Assembly (NCBI RefSeq): GCF_035917675.1
Contig: NZ_CP109104.1
Span: 2,914,001 to 2,978,000 of the forward strand
Source: Streptomyces sp. NBC_01775
GTDB taxonomy: Bacteria; Actinomycetota; Actinomycetes; Streptomycetales; Streptomycetaceae
Direction: 5' to 3'
DNA: 64,000 bases
The position numbers and the translations under genes are program-made. Every line of letters starts with the position of its first letter. Position 1 is the stretch's first letter. This document shows, in pieces, positions 1-7,347 of the stretch. A model generated the notes under the pieces. That model made no database searches, had not been told where the DNA came from, and saw nothing but the letters and a program-made list of their open reading frames with translations.

Positions 1-507
1 GGGCTCCGTGGCCTCACCGTCCGGCACGGCATGCGCGAGCTGACCGAGACGCCGGTGGAGCGCTTCGACGCCGCACAGGCACATCTCGCGCACGCCCTCG
101 CCATCGACTCCGGCACCAGCGGGCGCGGGCACCGGGTCCCCCAGCTCGACACCACCCGCGCCAACACCGGCAGCGCACGCGCCTACGCCGAGCTGCTCCA
201 GGCCCTGTGGACGCCCTCGGCGATCCACCCCGACGTGGCCGGGCGCGTACGCGAACTCATGGCGAACAACCTGCTGCGGCACCGGCTCACCCCGGACTTC
301 AGCTCCGACGCCACGACGTGGTCCTCCAAGACCGGCACGCTCCTCAACCTCCGCCACGAGATCGGCGTCGTCGAGCACTCCGACGGCCAGGCCTTCGCCG
401 TCGCCGTCCTCACGGAGTCGCTGGTTCCGGCCGGCATCCAGCCCGGCGCCGAAGCCCTCATGTCGCAGGTCGCCCGCACCCTGCGCGATCACCTCCGGCA
501 GCTGTGA
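1..507 (+). CDS. Class A beta-lactamase-like serine hydrolase, C-terminal part
   Basis: The frame is open from the first base, so the gene begins before the window and only about 168 C-terminal residues are present. The segment SSKTGTLLNLRHEIGVVE carries the KTG triad that lines the active site of class A beta-lactamases and related penicillin-binding serine hydrolases, followed by the usual beta-strand that ends in a short acidic turn. The preceding helical part (roughly residues 25-100) matches the alpha domain between the SDN-like and KTG motifs. The catalytic SxxK serine would lie upstream and cannot be seen. Whether it hydrolyses beta-lactams or is a non-resistance esterase-like relative cannot be decided from this part. 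Confidence 0.8.
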   Translation, partial: GLRGLTVRHGMRELTETPVERFDAAQAHLAHALAIDSGTSGRGHRVPQLDTTRANTGSARAYAELLQALWTPSAIHPDVAGRVRELMANNLLRHRLTPDFSSDATTWSSKTGTLLNLRHEIGVVEHSDGQAFAVAVLTESLVPAGIQPGAEALMSQVARTLRDHLRQL

Positions 508-603
508 CAGTCCGCGGCAGCTGACGGCCCGCGCGGGGCCTTGGCAGGGCGCTCGCGGGAAACCCCTTCGCCCCGGCGCCGTTCGGCTCCCTACCATCCC
601 GTC

Positions 604-1821
604 ATGGACCCGACCCCCCGGCAGCCCACGCGGCCCGAGCGCACGCCGTCCGAGCGCACGCCGCCCCCGTCACCCACGCCGCCCGGTCCGGACGAGCGGG
701 CGGACCTCCTGCTGGGCGGCCCGCTGGGGCGGCAGCTCCTGGGCGCTTTCGTCAGCCCCCTTCTGGAACACACGCTGTTCGAGTCCCTGGGGCTGGGCGA
801 TGTCCCGGGAACCGCGTTCTGGGCCACGAGTACCTCGGGCACGGGGCGGGCCTCCCTGGTGCGGCGGCGCAAGCGCCGCGAGTGGCACCAGGTACCGGCC
901 GCCGAGGTGCGCGGGGCCGTGCGAGCCGCGGTCTTTGAGGGCGAGTGGCACCGGATCGGCGAGCTGACCGAGTCCGATGCCTTGACCGAACTGGCCTCGG
1001 AATCCTCGACGTTCGGGTTCATGGGCAGCGACGAGGCGGTGTGGGGCCTGAGCGCGGTCGCGGCGGAGGAACTGCGGCCGGTCGCCACCGCGCTGGCCGG
1101 GTCGACGGCGGCCTCCCGCTGGTGGGAGCCGGTCCAGCGGGCGGACCAGCGTCAGCTCGTGTGGTCGGGGGACGGCCCGGAGCTGACCGGCATCGAGGAC
1201 GCCGTACGGCAGGACATGGCGCGGGAGCGGGCCGAGAACGCGCGGGGCCTCAAGCGCCGCCCCCGGAAGGGCGAGCGGAACATCGGGGCGATCTGGTGGT
1301 CGGCGCCGGACTTCGCCCAGAACACCTGGACAACGGGGCCGCGCGAGGATCTGCCGACCATCGAGCTCGGCCACTTCATCGACACCTTCGCTCCGTTCGG
1401 GGAGTCGACGGCGACGGTGGGCAGCATCGCGATCGGCGCACGGGCACGGGTGGCCGAGATCCACGGCCCGCTGGACTGGCAGGACCTCGTCGTCCGCTTT
1501 CCCCGCGACGTGACGGGCACCCACGACGGCGAGTGGCGCACATGGGCGGACGAGGACGGGCCCTGGTACCTGCCCGACTGGGAGGCCGTGGCGGAGCACT
1601 ACGACGGAGTGCATGTCACCGTCGGCGGCTACCTCGCCGCGTGCGGCCGGGCCAGCCCCGTCCTGGACGGCTGGACGGTGCTCGCCGGATGGGTGCCGGA
1701 CGCGACCCTCTGGCTCCACGACGTGGCGACCGCCGTCAGACGGCTCGGCCAGTGGCACGGCGACCTTGGGGACACCGGCGACTGGGACGACGTCCGCGCC
1801 GGCTGGAGCCCGGACCGCTAG
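604..1821 (+). CDS. Conserved hypothetical protein
   Basis: This 405-residue protein is not one I can assign to a family. The first 40 residues are rich in Pro, Arg and Thr and look disordered. The rest is a soluble, Trp-rich globular protein with no signal peptide or membrane segment. I chose the ATG at 604; the frame can be opened at a TTG at 541, but that stretch is low-complexity Arg/Pro. No clear ribosome site precedes either start. The stop codon shares a CTAG palindrome with the stop of the opposing TetR gene, so the two genes converge and overlap by four bases. Confidence 0.6.
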   Translation: MDPTPRQPTRPERTPSERTPPPSPTPPGPDERADLLLGGPLGRQLLGAFVSPLLEHTLFESLGLGDVPGTAFWATSTSGTGRASLVRRRKRREWHQVPAAEVRGAVRAAVFEGEWHRIGELTESDALTELASESSTFGFMGSDEAVWGLSAVAAEELRPVATALAGSTAASRWWEPVQRADQRQLVWSGDGPELTGIEDAVRQDMARERAENARGLKRRPRKGERNIGAIWWSAPDFAQNTWTTGPREDLPTIELGHFIDTFAPFGESTATVGSIAIGARARVAEIHGPLDWQDLVVRFPRDVTGTHDGEWRTWADEDGPWYLPDWEAVAEHYDGVHVTVGGYLAACGRASPVLDGWTVLAGWVPDATLWLHDVATAVRRLGQWHGDLGDTGDWDDVRAGWSPDR

Positions 1822-2531
1822 TGTCCGTCGCTTCCGGCAGCCGGATCCGAAGCCGGGGCCGGGGCCGGGGCTGGGGCCGGAGCCGGGGCCGGGGTCTGGC
1901 GACTCCCCCGGGCAGTGCTCCGATCGCGCGGATCGTGCCGTTCGCCGCGCAGGAACCGGCGCAGGATGAGGTGGAGGGTGGGAAGCTGCTCGGCCGGTTT
2001 GAACGACGAGTCGGTGGCCGCACTGGTGTAGAGCGAGGCGATCAAGGCCAGGACCCATGACGCGGTGCCGTCCGGATCCAGGTCGGGATCGATCTGGCCG
2101 GCCGCAGCCGCCTTCGTGAGCAGCGCGGCGATCGCGGCGTGCTCATCAGCGCTGTCCCGGCTCAGCAGCGCATCGAGCCCGGGGTCGCGATACGCCTGGA
2201 CCATCGCCTCCATGACGAGGTGCGGGGTCGGCGGCTCCATCGCCGGTGCGGCGAGGACATCCACGGTCTCCAGCAGGGCTGCCCACGGGTCGTCACCGGA
2301 TTGCGCCCGCGCCAGCCGTTCGGCCTTCTCGGCGTCCTCCTCGAAGACGGCGAGGAAGATCGCCCGCTTGTTGGGGAAGTAGTGAAAGAGGTTGCCCGCG
2401 CTGATACCGGCCGCCTTGCAGATCTCGGCGGTGGTGGTGCGCTCGAAGCCCTTCGTGGCGAACAGCCCTGTCGCGGCGTTCACGATGTGCTGCCGCCGCG
2501 CCCGGTGTTTGGCCGGATCGACCGTCCTCAT
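1818..2531 (-). CDS. TetR/AcrR family transcriptional regulator
   Basis: A 237-residue one-component repressor. Residues 12-60 form the TetR helix-turn-helix: the segment TTAEICKAAGISAGNLFHYF followed by PNKRAIFLAVFEED is the canonical recognition helix with its HYF motif. The C-terminal ligand domain continues to about residue 200. The last 25 residues are an Ala-Pro repeat encoded by GGGGCC-type hexamers, outside the conserved fold and probably a late addition. An inverted repeat about 70 bases upstream of the ATG is a candidate operator, which suggests autoregulation. The nearest divergent gene is the secreted protease at 2793, a possible target. The ligand is unknown. Confidence 0.85.
   Translation of the reverse strand: MRTVDPAKHRARRQHIVNAATGLFATKGFERTTTAEICKAAGISAGNLFHYFPNKRAIFLAVFEEDAEKAERLARAQSGDDPWAALLETVDVLAAPAMEPPTPHLVMEAMVQAYRDPGLDALLSRDSADEHAAIAALLTKAAAAGQIDPDLDPDGTASWVLALIASLYTSAATDSSFKPAEQLPTLHLILRRFLRGERHDPRDRSTARGSRQTPAPAPAPAPAPAPASDPAAGSDGH
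1855..1896. repeat. GGGGCC hexanucleotide repeat inside the TetR gene
   Basis: Seven consecutive hexamers occur, four exact GGGGCC and three single-base variants. On the minus strand they encode the Ala-Pro tail of the TetR regulator. The plus strand is G-rich enough to form G-quadruplexes, and the array could change length by slippage without breaking the frame. Confidence 0.75.
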
Positions 2532-2598
2532 GGCGCTCCCTTCCTGTCCGGCCTCGCGGACCGGGACGTCGTCCCGGGCATCATCTCAACCTGATAAA

Positions 2599-2612
2599 GA
2601 CCGAACACTCGG
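2599..2612. promoter_or_regulatory. Candidate TetR operator
   Basis: ACCGA-ACAC-TCGGT is a perfect five-base inverted repeat with a four-base spacer. It lies 68 bases upstream of the TetR start codon and about 180 bases upstream of the secreted protease. Sites of this shape close to a tetR gene are often its own operator; the assignment is inferred from position only. Confidence 0.4.
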
Positions 2613-2792
2613 TTCATAACCGGCCGTCGTATGACCTCCGGCACCGCCGTCTTACGCCGAGGGCGGGTCTCCAGCACAATGAGCGGCATCCGCACTCGGC
2701 CAGGGCCCCGGCCGCTGTCGTCTCCGGCCGCCCTCAGCGTTCAGCGCGTCGCCCGGTCACCGATGTCGCCCGTCGAACCCGCAGGAGCCGCC

Positions 2793-3509
2793 GTGAGCGC
2801 CGTACGTGAGATCCGTGTCGTCCGCACCGTTCTCCTCACCACCCTGTGCGCACTGGTGACCGGCGCCTTCGCGCTGCTGGGCGGTGTCGCGAACGCCGCC
2901 GCACCCGCCTCCCCCGACGGCCGGGCGGTCACGGCGGTGCGGGGCGGCGACTCCCTCTACACCGCGGACGGCCTCCCCTGCACCGTCGGCTTCAACGCGT
3001 CCGGAGGCGGCGAGTTCTACGGGATCCTGCCGGGGCACTGCGGCGGCCAGGAGGAAACCCAGTGGTTCGCCGATCCTCAGCGGCAGGTGCCGGCCGGCGT
3101 GACGGCCGCCTCGCACGGCCCGTCCGGATACTCGGTGATCCACTACACCAACCCGGATCTCAGCTACCCCAGCGAGGTCAGCACCGACAGCGGTCCGCTG
3201 CGCGTCGAGCGCGCGGCGGACCCTGCCGTCGGCATGCAGGTGTGCGGCGCGGGCCAGGCCAACGGCTGGCACTGCGGCACCGTCCTGGCCGTCGACATCT
3301 CGGTGAGCTTCCCCGAGGGCACCGTCGACGGCCTCTTCCAGACGGACCTGTGCGCCGAGCCCGGCGAGTCCGGGGGCCCGGCCGTCTCCGGGAACGCGGC
3401 CGTCGGGGTGCCGCTCGCCGCCGACGGGGACTGCGCGAGCGGCGGCACGTCCCTCTACATGCCCGTCACCACGGCACTGGCCGAACTCGGCCTGGAAATC
3501 GGCTACTGA
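2793..3509 (+). CDS. Secreted S1 (streptogrisin-like) serine protease, possibly catalytically altered
   Basis: The GTG at 2793 is preceded by AGGAG six bases away. It gives a 238-residue protein with a signal peptide: a basic start, a hydrophobic segment around residues 12-35 and an ANAAAP cleavage region. The mature part has the chymotrypsin fold signatures of streptogrisins: LPGHCGG holds the catalytic His with its disulfide Cys, and GESGGP holds the nucleophilic Ser. There is almost no propeptide, unlike classical streptogrisins. Where family members usually have an NDYxxV-type segment with the catalytic Asp, this protein reads SGYSVIHY, so the Asp appears to be replaced by Gly. It may be a weak protease or a non-catalytic relative. 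The TetR gene is divergent. Confidence 0.8.
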   Translation: MSAVREIRVVRTVLLTTLCALVTGAFALLGGVANAAAPASPDGRAVTAVRGGDSLYTADGLPCTVGFNASGGGEFYGILPGHCGGQEETQWFADPQRQVPAGVTAASHGPSGYSVIHYTNPDLSYPSEVSTDSGPLRVERAADPAVGMQVCGAGQANGWHCGTVLAVDISVSFPEGTVDGLFQTDLCAEPGESGGPAVSGNAAVGVPLAADGDCASGGTSLYMPVTTALAELGLEIGY

Positions 3510-3597
3510 GAGGCCGGCCGCTGCGGGGCCGGCTGCTGAGAGGCCGGGCCGGCGGCCGAAAAGGCCGACTGCCGAGCCGACGGCGGCAGATCCGGGG

Positions 3598-3924
3598 TCA
3601 GCGGCCGAGGGCGCGCTGCAACTGCCTCTTGTTCATCTGCGAGCGACCCTGGACGCCCCGCTGACGGGCCTCGTTGTAGAGCTGGTCGCGGGTGGGGCCG
3701 CCCTGTGATCCGGTGTGGGAGTGCTGGCCGCCACGCTTGGGGGCCGCCTTGTCGCGGACCGAGGTGCGGCTCGCGCGCTTGGCCTCCCCGGCCTGGGCCC
3801 GCTCCTTGTTCACCGTACGGGCCGCCATCTCCTTGGCCCGGCCGGTGGAAGCGCCCTGCTGCTGCGCACCCTTCTTGATGTGCTCGTACTGCCGCTCGCG
3901 CTTGGAGTTCGACCCAGCAGGCAT
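3598..3924 (-). CDS. Small basic protein with Rho N-terminal-like motif (plasmid stabilization protein family)
   Basis: The ATG at 3924 follows a GGAGG ribosome site and gives 108 residues. The N-terminal two thirds are highly charged and Lys/Arg/Gln-rich (PAGSNSKRERQYEHIKKG and following) and probably flexible. The C-terminal 30 residues contain TRDQLYNEARQRGVQGRS followed by MNKRQLQRAL, which fits the short helix-extended-loop-helix of Rho_N/SAP-like nucleic-acid-binding motifs. Streptomycetes carry many such proteins under the name plasmid stabilization protein, without a proven role in plasmid maintenance. It converges with the S1 protease gene across a short GC-rich gap of repeated GGCCGG blocks. 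Confidence 0.75.
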   Translation of the reverse strand: MPAGSNSKRERQYEHIKKGAQQQGASTGRAKEMAARTVNKERAQAGEAKRASRTSVRDKAAPKRGGQHSHTGSQGGPTRDQLYNEARQRGVQGRSQMNKRQLQRALGR

Positions 3925-4236
3925 GATTCCTCCACACTTCCATACGTCCGTTTTGATGCTCTCATCCATATTCGGGCCTTGCAGTCCGGACGGCGACCGC
4001 AGGAGTTCACGCCCACCGTGTGCCACCCGGCACAGGTGTTACACATGGCGGTCGACGGCCCACATCGACGGCCGGTCGTATACGCCACGCCACCTGCCGT
4101 GCCTCTCCGGCAGGTGCACCCGCCGCGCACCGGTGTGGAACCCCGGCCTGCCCTCGGACCGCCGGACCGCGGCTGTCGGTGTGGGGCGGTACCGTCCAGC
4201 AGTCATTGGCGATCACGAAGTTGGAAGCGCTGCCTG
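3925..4236. other. Intergenic region with one small hairpin
   Basis: No convincing gene lies in these 312 bases. The only clear structure is the perfect eight-base inverted repeat CACCTGCC / GGCAGGTG at 4091-4116 with a ten-base loop. No tRNA or known riboswitch motif is recognisable. The left edge is the promoter region of the Rho_N-like gene, which reads leftward. Confidence 0.5.
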
Positions 4237-4629
4237 ATGGTGGAACTGAATGAGTACGAGGCGGAATGGCGCAGGCTCTGCGACGACCTGGACGAGCACC
4301 CCGAGACCGAGGTGCTCCGCGAGGAGGAGCACGGAGCCGACGCCGACGGTGCCGGCCCGGGCATCGGTGTCGTACTCGCGCATCCACGTTATGCAGACCT
4401 GCCGCCTGCGACGGGCCCGGCGTTGCACCAGGCCAGACGGCGTTCAGTCCTCTCATCAGCGTCTCCGACGACACCTGCCGGGCCCGGCGACACCACCCCC
4501 CAGGTCATCGACTTCGACAGGGGGCAACAGTCACACCGGGCCCGGAGGCCAGCGGCCCCATTGCAGGACCGCGAAGAAGATAACGGGGGGAGCGGTTGTC
4601 ACGGCCGTGCTCCCCGTTGCTGGGGGTAA
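4237..4629 (+). CDS. Doubtful small hypothetical protein
   Basis: An ATG opens a 130-residue frame. The first 60 residues are acidic and look coding (EAEWRRLCDDLDEHPETEV), but the second half is low in order and rich in Arg and Pro. There is no good ribosome site. A short real gene may end in drifted sequence. I recognise no family. Confidence 0.3.
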   Translation: MVELNEYEAEWRRLCDDLDEHPETEVLREEEHGADADGAGPGIGVVLAHPRYADLPPATGPALHQARRRSVLSSASPTTPAGPGDTTPQVIDFDRGQQSHRARRPAAPLQDREEDNGGSGCHGRAPRCWG

Positions 4630-4729
4630 TCGTGGAGTCGGGTATTGGAACTGCCCGAATGCCCGCCATGCGGGCTCATATGTCACTCCGGAACTGGCAT
4701 CAGCCGCGTGCGAACCTGCGAGGGATCAG

Positions 4730-5458
4730 TCAGACCTGTTCGAAGTGGAACGCCTTGATGAAGCAGTCCCGAGGCTGAGCGACAGCGAAGAGGACGCACT
4801 CCACGAGCGACTGGGCAGTGAGGGCGTCCTTGGCCCCTCGGGGTGTGTTCTCCCACTCCTCGGAGAGCGGGTCGGTGTTGTCGAAGTCGGGCGGGTAGAG
4901 CGAGATCACCCGAACTCCTTGGGGCCGCAGACGCTTGGAGAGGATCTCGGCGAACCCTGCCTGGGCACTCTTGGCCGCATAGAAGGCGTCGTGCGCGTCC
5001 GAGCGCTGATGGCCGGCCGTCCCGCAGGCCGAGACCATGGTCACCACGTCCGGCTTGTCCGAGTTAAGCAGAAGAGGGAGGAAGTTCTTCACCGTCAGAA
5101 CGGTGCCGGTGGCGCCGGACGCGATGGTGTCGATGACATCGGAGTCGGAGGCTGACAGGAGGTCTGCCCCTTCGAGGTAGCGCGAGCCGTTGTTGACCAG
5201 CAAGTCGATGTGATCGGTATGCGAAGCGACGCCGGCGGCGAAGTCGCGGATCGAGGCGGAGTCCGTCAAGTCGCAGGCGAAGGCATGGACCTGATGATGC
5301 CCTCGGTCCCGAATCTCGTCGCGGACACGCTCTGCGGCAGCGATGCTGCGTGCGGAGAGAAAGATCTCCGCACCGAGGTCTGCGAGCTGGAGTGCCAGGG
5401 TTCGCCCGAAGTCGCGGCCGGCGGCGGTGATGACGACACGGTGGTTGTCGAATCTCAT
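4730..5458 (-). CDS. SDR family oxidoreductase with atypical active site
   Basis: The ATG at 5458 follows AGGAG and gives 242 residues, the usual length of a classical short-chain dehydrogenase. The Rossmann start reads ITAAGRDFGRTLA, where TGxxxGxG is usual: the first Gly is Ala and the second is Asp. NNGS replaces the NNAG motif. The catalytic region reads DAFYAAKSA: the Lys is in place, but the residue four before it is Phe and the Tyr is only three before it (YxxK instead of YxxxK). The Ser of the triad is present in MVSACG. The fold is clear, but coenzyme use and catalysis are uncertain. It lies directly downstream of integrase remnants on the same strand. Confidence 0.75.
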   Translation of the reverse strand: MRFDNHRVVITAAGRDFGRTLALQLADLGAEIFLSARSIAAAERVRDEIRDRGHHQVHAFACDLTDSASIRDFAAGVASHTDHIDLLVNNGSRYLEGADLLSASDSDVIDTIASGATGTVLTVKNFLPLLLNSDKPDVVTMVSACGTAGHQRSDAHDAFYAAKSAQAGFAEILSKRLRPQGVRVISLYPPDFDNTDPLSEEWENTPRGAKDALTAQSLVECVLFAVAQPRDCFIKAFHFEQV

Positions 5459-5817
5459 GTCGATGCTCCTGGTTCGTGGATGTGGACTGGATACGGTAAA
5501 GCGCGGCGGGTTCGCAGCTGCTTGCCGCACTCGGCGCAGACCGGCGCCGCGATCACCGAGGCGCCGGCTTTGCGGAGCTCGATGAGCAGATCACCGATGG
5601 CCCGGGGTGCCGGGGACCGGCCGTCGGTCAGGACGGCGGGCCGTATCGCCAGGGCCTTGGCCAGGTGTCGCGACTTCGCGTGGCCACCGACGACCGCAGT
5701 GACCACCACCTGGATCGTGTCAGTGTCGAGTGCCTTCTCGATGTCGACGACGAGGTCCGTGATCAGGCCGATCGGGTCCGCGACGGTGCGGTGGGGATGG
5801 TCAGCGGTGGTCGTGAC
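5455..5817 (-). pseudogene. Remnant of an integrase-associated recombinase-like gene (N-terminal part)
   Basis: Reading leftward, the frame runs through HRTVADPIGLITDLVVDIE, later DGRSPAPRAIGDLLIELRKA, and ends in a CxxC of VCAECGKQLRT. This order is familiar from the N-terminus of large actinobacterial proteins often annotated as site-specific integrases, which continue with further zinc-ribbon repeats. Here the similarity stops after LRT at about 5515 and an unrelated tail runs to a stop at 5455. The codon where translation would be expected to begin (5815-5817) is GTC, not a start; an internal GTG exists at 5709. The family link is from memory, without a search. Confidence 0.6.
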
Positions 5818-5896
5818 CTGCCCGCCAGCCCCTCAGCATCGCGTCGAACATCGCGCCCTCCGGACGCAGCTGGTCCACGCCGGAGACGAGTTCCAT
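5801..5896 (-). pseudogene. Remnant N-terminus of a tyrosine-recombinase-type integrase
   Basis: An ATG at 5896 opens only 31 residues, including DQLRPEGAMFDAMLRGWRA. This is the typical opening of streptomycete site-specific integrases, where the gene would continue for several hundred residues. After GWRA the frame ends at once, and the adjoining bases belong, in another frame, to the second integrase-associated remnant. The two gene starts appear fused by a deletion that removed the body of the first integrase. Confidence 0.55.
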
Positions 5897-5990
5897 GTGA
5901 GCCGACCCAGCCAGGGCCACCTTGCGCTGACGCAATTCCCGAGGGTTGGAACAGCGGCGCCCGGTACGGATAGCGGCGTGTGCTGCCCGC

Positions 5991-6734
5991 TCACCCCTCC
6001 CATCGCAGCCCCGGCACGGCCACCTCCACCGGGCCCTCATAGGCGGCGGACGCCGCAGCCGTCGCGACTTCCTCGTCCGTGCCGGGCCACAGGTGGGTGA
6101 GGAGCAGCCGGCCCACGCCGGCGCGGGTCGCGTACTGGCCGGCCAGTCGGGCACTGAGCAGGAAGTCCGCGTCGGCGCGCGGCACTTCGTGGGGGTACGT
6201 CGCCTCGGACAGCAGCAGGTCCGCGCCGCGGGCCAGCCGCTCGATGTCGCCGCTGGGGCCCGTGTCGCCGGTGTACGCCAGTACGGTGCCACCTGTCGTG
6301 AGCCGGATGCCCGCGTTGGGCACGAAGTGCGGCAGCAGCCACGTGTCGACGGTGAACGGGCCGATACCGAACCGCTGTCCCGGGCCGAACTCGTGCAGCT
6401 CATACGCCTCGGCCAGCATCCCGGCGCGGTCCAGCGCGAGGACGACGTCCAGCGAGCCGACCGGCGCGTAGACGGGCAGCGCCTCGCACCGGCGCTCGCC
6501 CAGCCCCCGGGCCCGCAGCAGCGGGCTGAGGTCGGCGCAGTGGTCGGGGTGGCCGTGGCTGACCAGCACGGCGTCGATGCCGTAGACCCCGTCCTCGCGC
6601 TCCCACAGCCGGGGCAGCGTCGCATAGCCGGGGTCCAGCAGCAGCCGGAAGCCGTCGCTTTCGACGACGTACCCGGAGCACCCTCGCTCGGCCGTCGGCC
6701 ACGCCCCGCACCCGCCCAGCACATCGAGCCTCAT
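5991..6734 (-). CDS. MBL-fold metallo-hydrolase
   Basis: A 247-residue cytoplasmic enzyme of the metallo-beta-lactamase superfamily. The metal-binding motif is VSHGHPDHCADL at about residues 58-69 (HxHxDH form), the second His is in WLLPHFVPNAG, the bridging Asp is in AYTGDTGPS, and a late His sits in LLLTHLWPG. The arrangement resembles the RNase Z/ElaC-like or phosphodiesterase-like branch of small MBL proteins more than true beta-lactamases. The start was placed at the ATG at 6734, which opens the conserved MRLDVLGGCGAW strand. The substrate is unknown. It reads in the same direction as the operon immediately upstream on the minus strand, seven bases away. Confidence 0.85.
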   Translation of the reverse strand: MRLDVLGGCGAWPTAERGCSGYVVESDGFRLLLDPGYATLPRLWEREDGVYGIDAVLVSHGHPDHCADLSPLLRARGLGERRCEALPVYAPVGSLDVVLALDRAGMLAEAYELHEFGPGQRFGIGPFTVDTWLLPHFVPNAGIRLTTGGTVLAYTGDTGPSGDIERLARGADLLLSEATYPHEVPRADADFLLSARLAGQYATRAGVGRLLLTHLWPGTDEEVATAAASAAYEGPVEVAVPGLRWEG

Positions 6735-6741
6735 AGGCACG

Positions 6742-7347
6742 TTATACGGGCAAGCTCCCGTGCGGACCATCGCTCTCACGGACGTATCGGCTGCTGAACT
6801 CGACAGGCTGCCCGAATTCCACCGCGACCCGGCCACCCTGGCCGCTCACGGGACTCCCAGCGCCCCGACTGCCCCGGCCGCCCCTCTCGTCCTGACCGTC
6901 CCAGTCGCTCACCTCGGCCCAGCCGTCGCCACGCTCCCCGCCGTCCCCGCGCTCCCCCAAGACCTCCGCCAGGAACCGGTATCCGGTCCGCACCGTCCCG
7001 GAGGAAGGCTTCGGTGAGCCGCCCGCCTCGCCGAACGACTCCTCGTCCAGAACGAGAAGCCCAGGACGGGGGCAGCTCCAGCGGAAGCGGGTGACGGTGT
7101 CGGCGCCCGCCGCGTTCTCCAGAGTGCTCCAGCCCGTGCCGTCCGGGCGGAGGACCAGCCCGCTGGTCTCCATCGCGCCGCCGTCGAAGGGGGCGCTCGA
7201 CCAGCTGCCGCACAGCCCCGGGTCCAGCCACCCAGCGGCGCCCGGCTCGGACTCGGGGACCGGCTCGGACTCGGGGACCGGCTCAGGCTCGGGGACCCGC
7301 TCGGGCTCCGGAACCCGCCCCGGCTCCAGATGCGGCACCCCGCTCAC
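6742..7347 (-). CDS. Hypothetical protein with Pro-Glu repeat N-terminus
   Basis: The GTG start overlaps the stop of the lysE-type gene in a GTGA, so translation is probably coupled. The 201-residue product begins with hexapeptide repeats of the type VPEPEP/VPESEP (about residues 8-35). A region with GLCGSWSS, LVLRPDGTGWSTLENA and GLLVLDEE follows, which looks like a small beta-barrel (lipocalin-like) fold, then a Gly/Arg-rich linker and a short C-terminal strand. I do not recognise the family. There is no signal peptide or membrane segment. Confidence 0.65.
   Translation of the reverse strand: MSGVPHLEPGRVPEPERVPEPEPVPESEPVPESEPGAAGWLDPGLCGSWSSAPFDGGAMETSGLVLRPDGTGWSTLENAAGADTVTRFRWSCPRPGLLVLDEESFGEAGGSPKPSSGTVRTGYRFLAEVLGERGDGGERGDGWAEVSDWDGQDERGGRGSRGAGSPVSGQGGRVAVEFGQPVEFSSRYVRESDGPHGSLPV
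7243..7314. repeat. 18-bp tandem repeat coding Pro-Glu hexapeptides
   Basis: Four 18-base units (the first two identical, the last two diverged) lie head to tail. In the minus-strand gene each encodes six residues of the VPESEP type. The repeat keeps the frame and could vary in copy number. Confidence 0.7.

Noticed and set aside
5455..5896. A functional integrase or attachment site for a complete mobile element
   Set aside because: Only N-terminal fragments are present, no catalytic Arg/His/Tyr region is visible, and no flanking tRNA or direct repeats were found.
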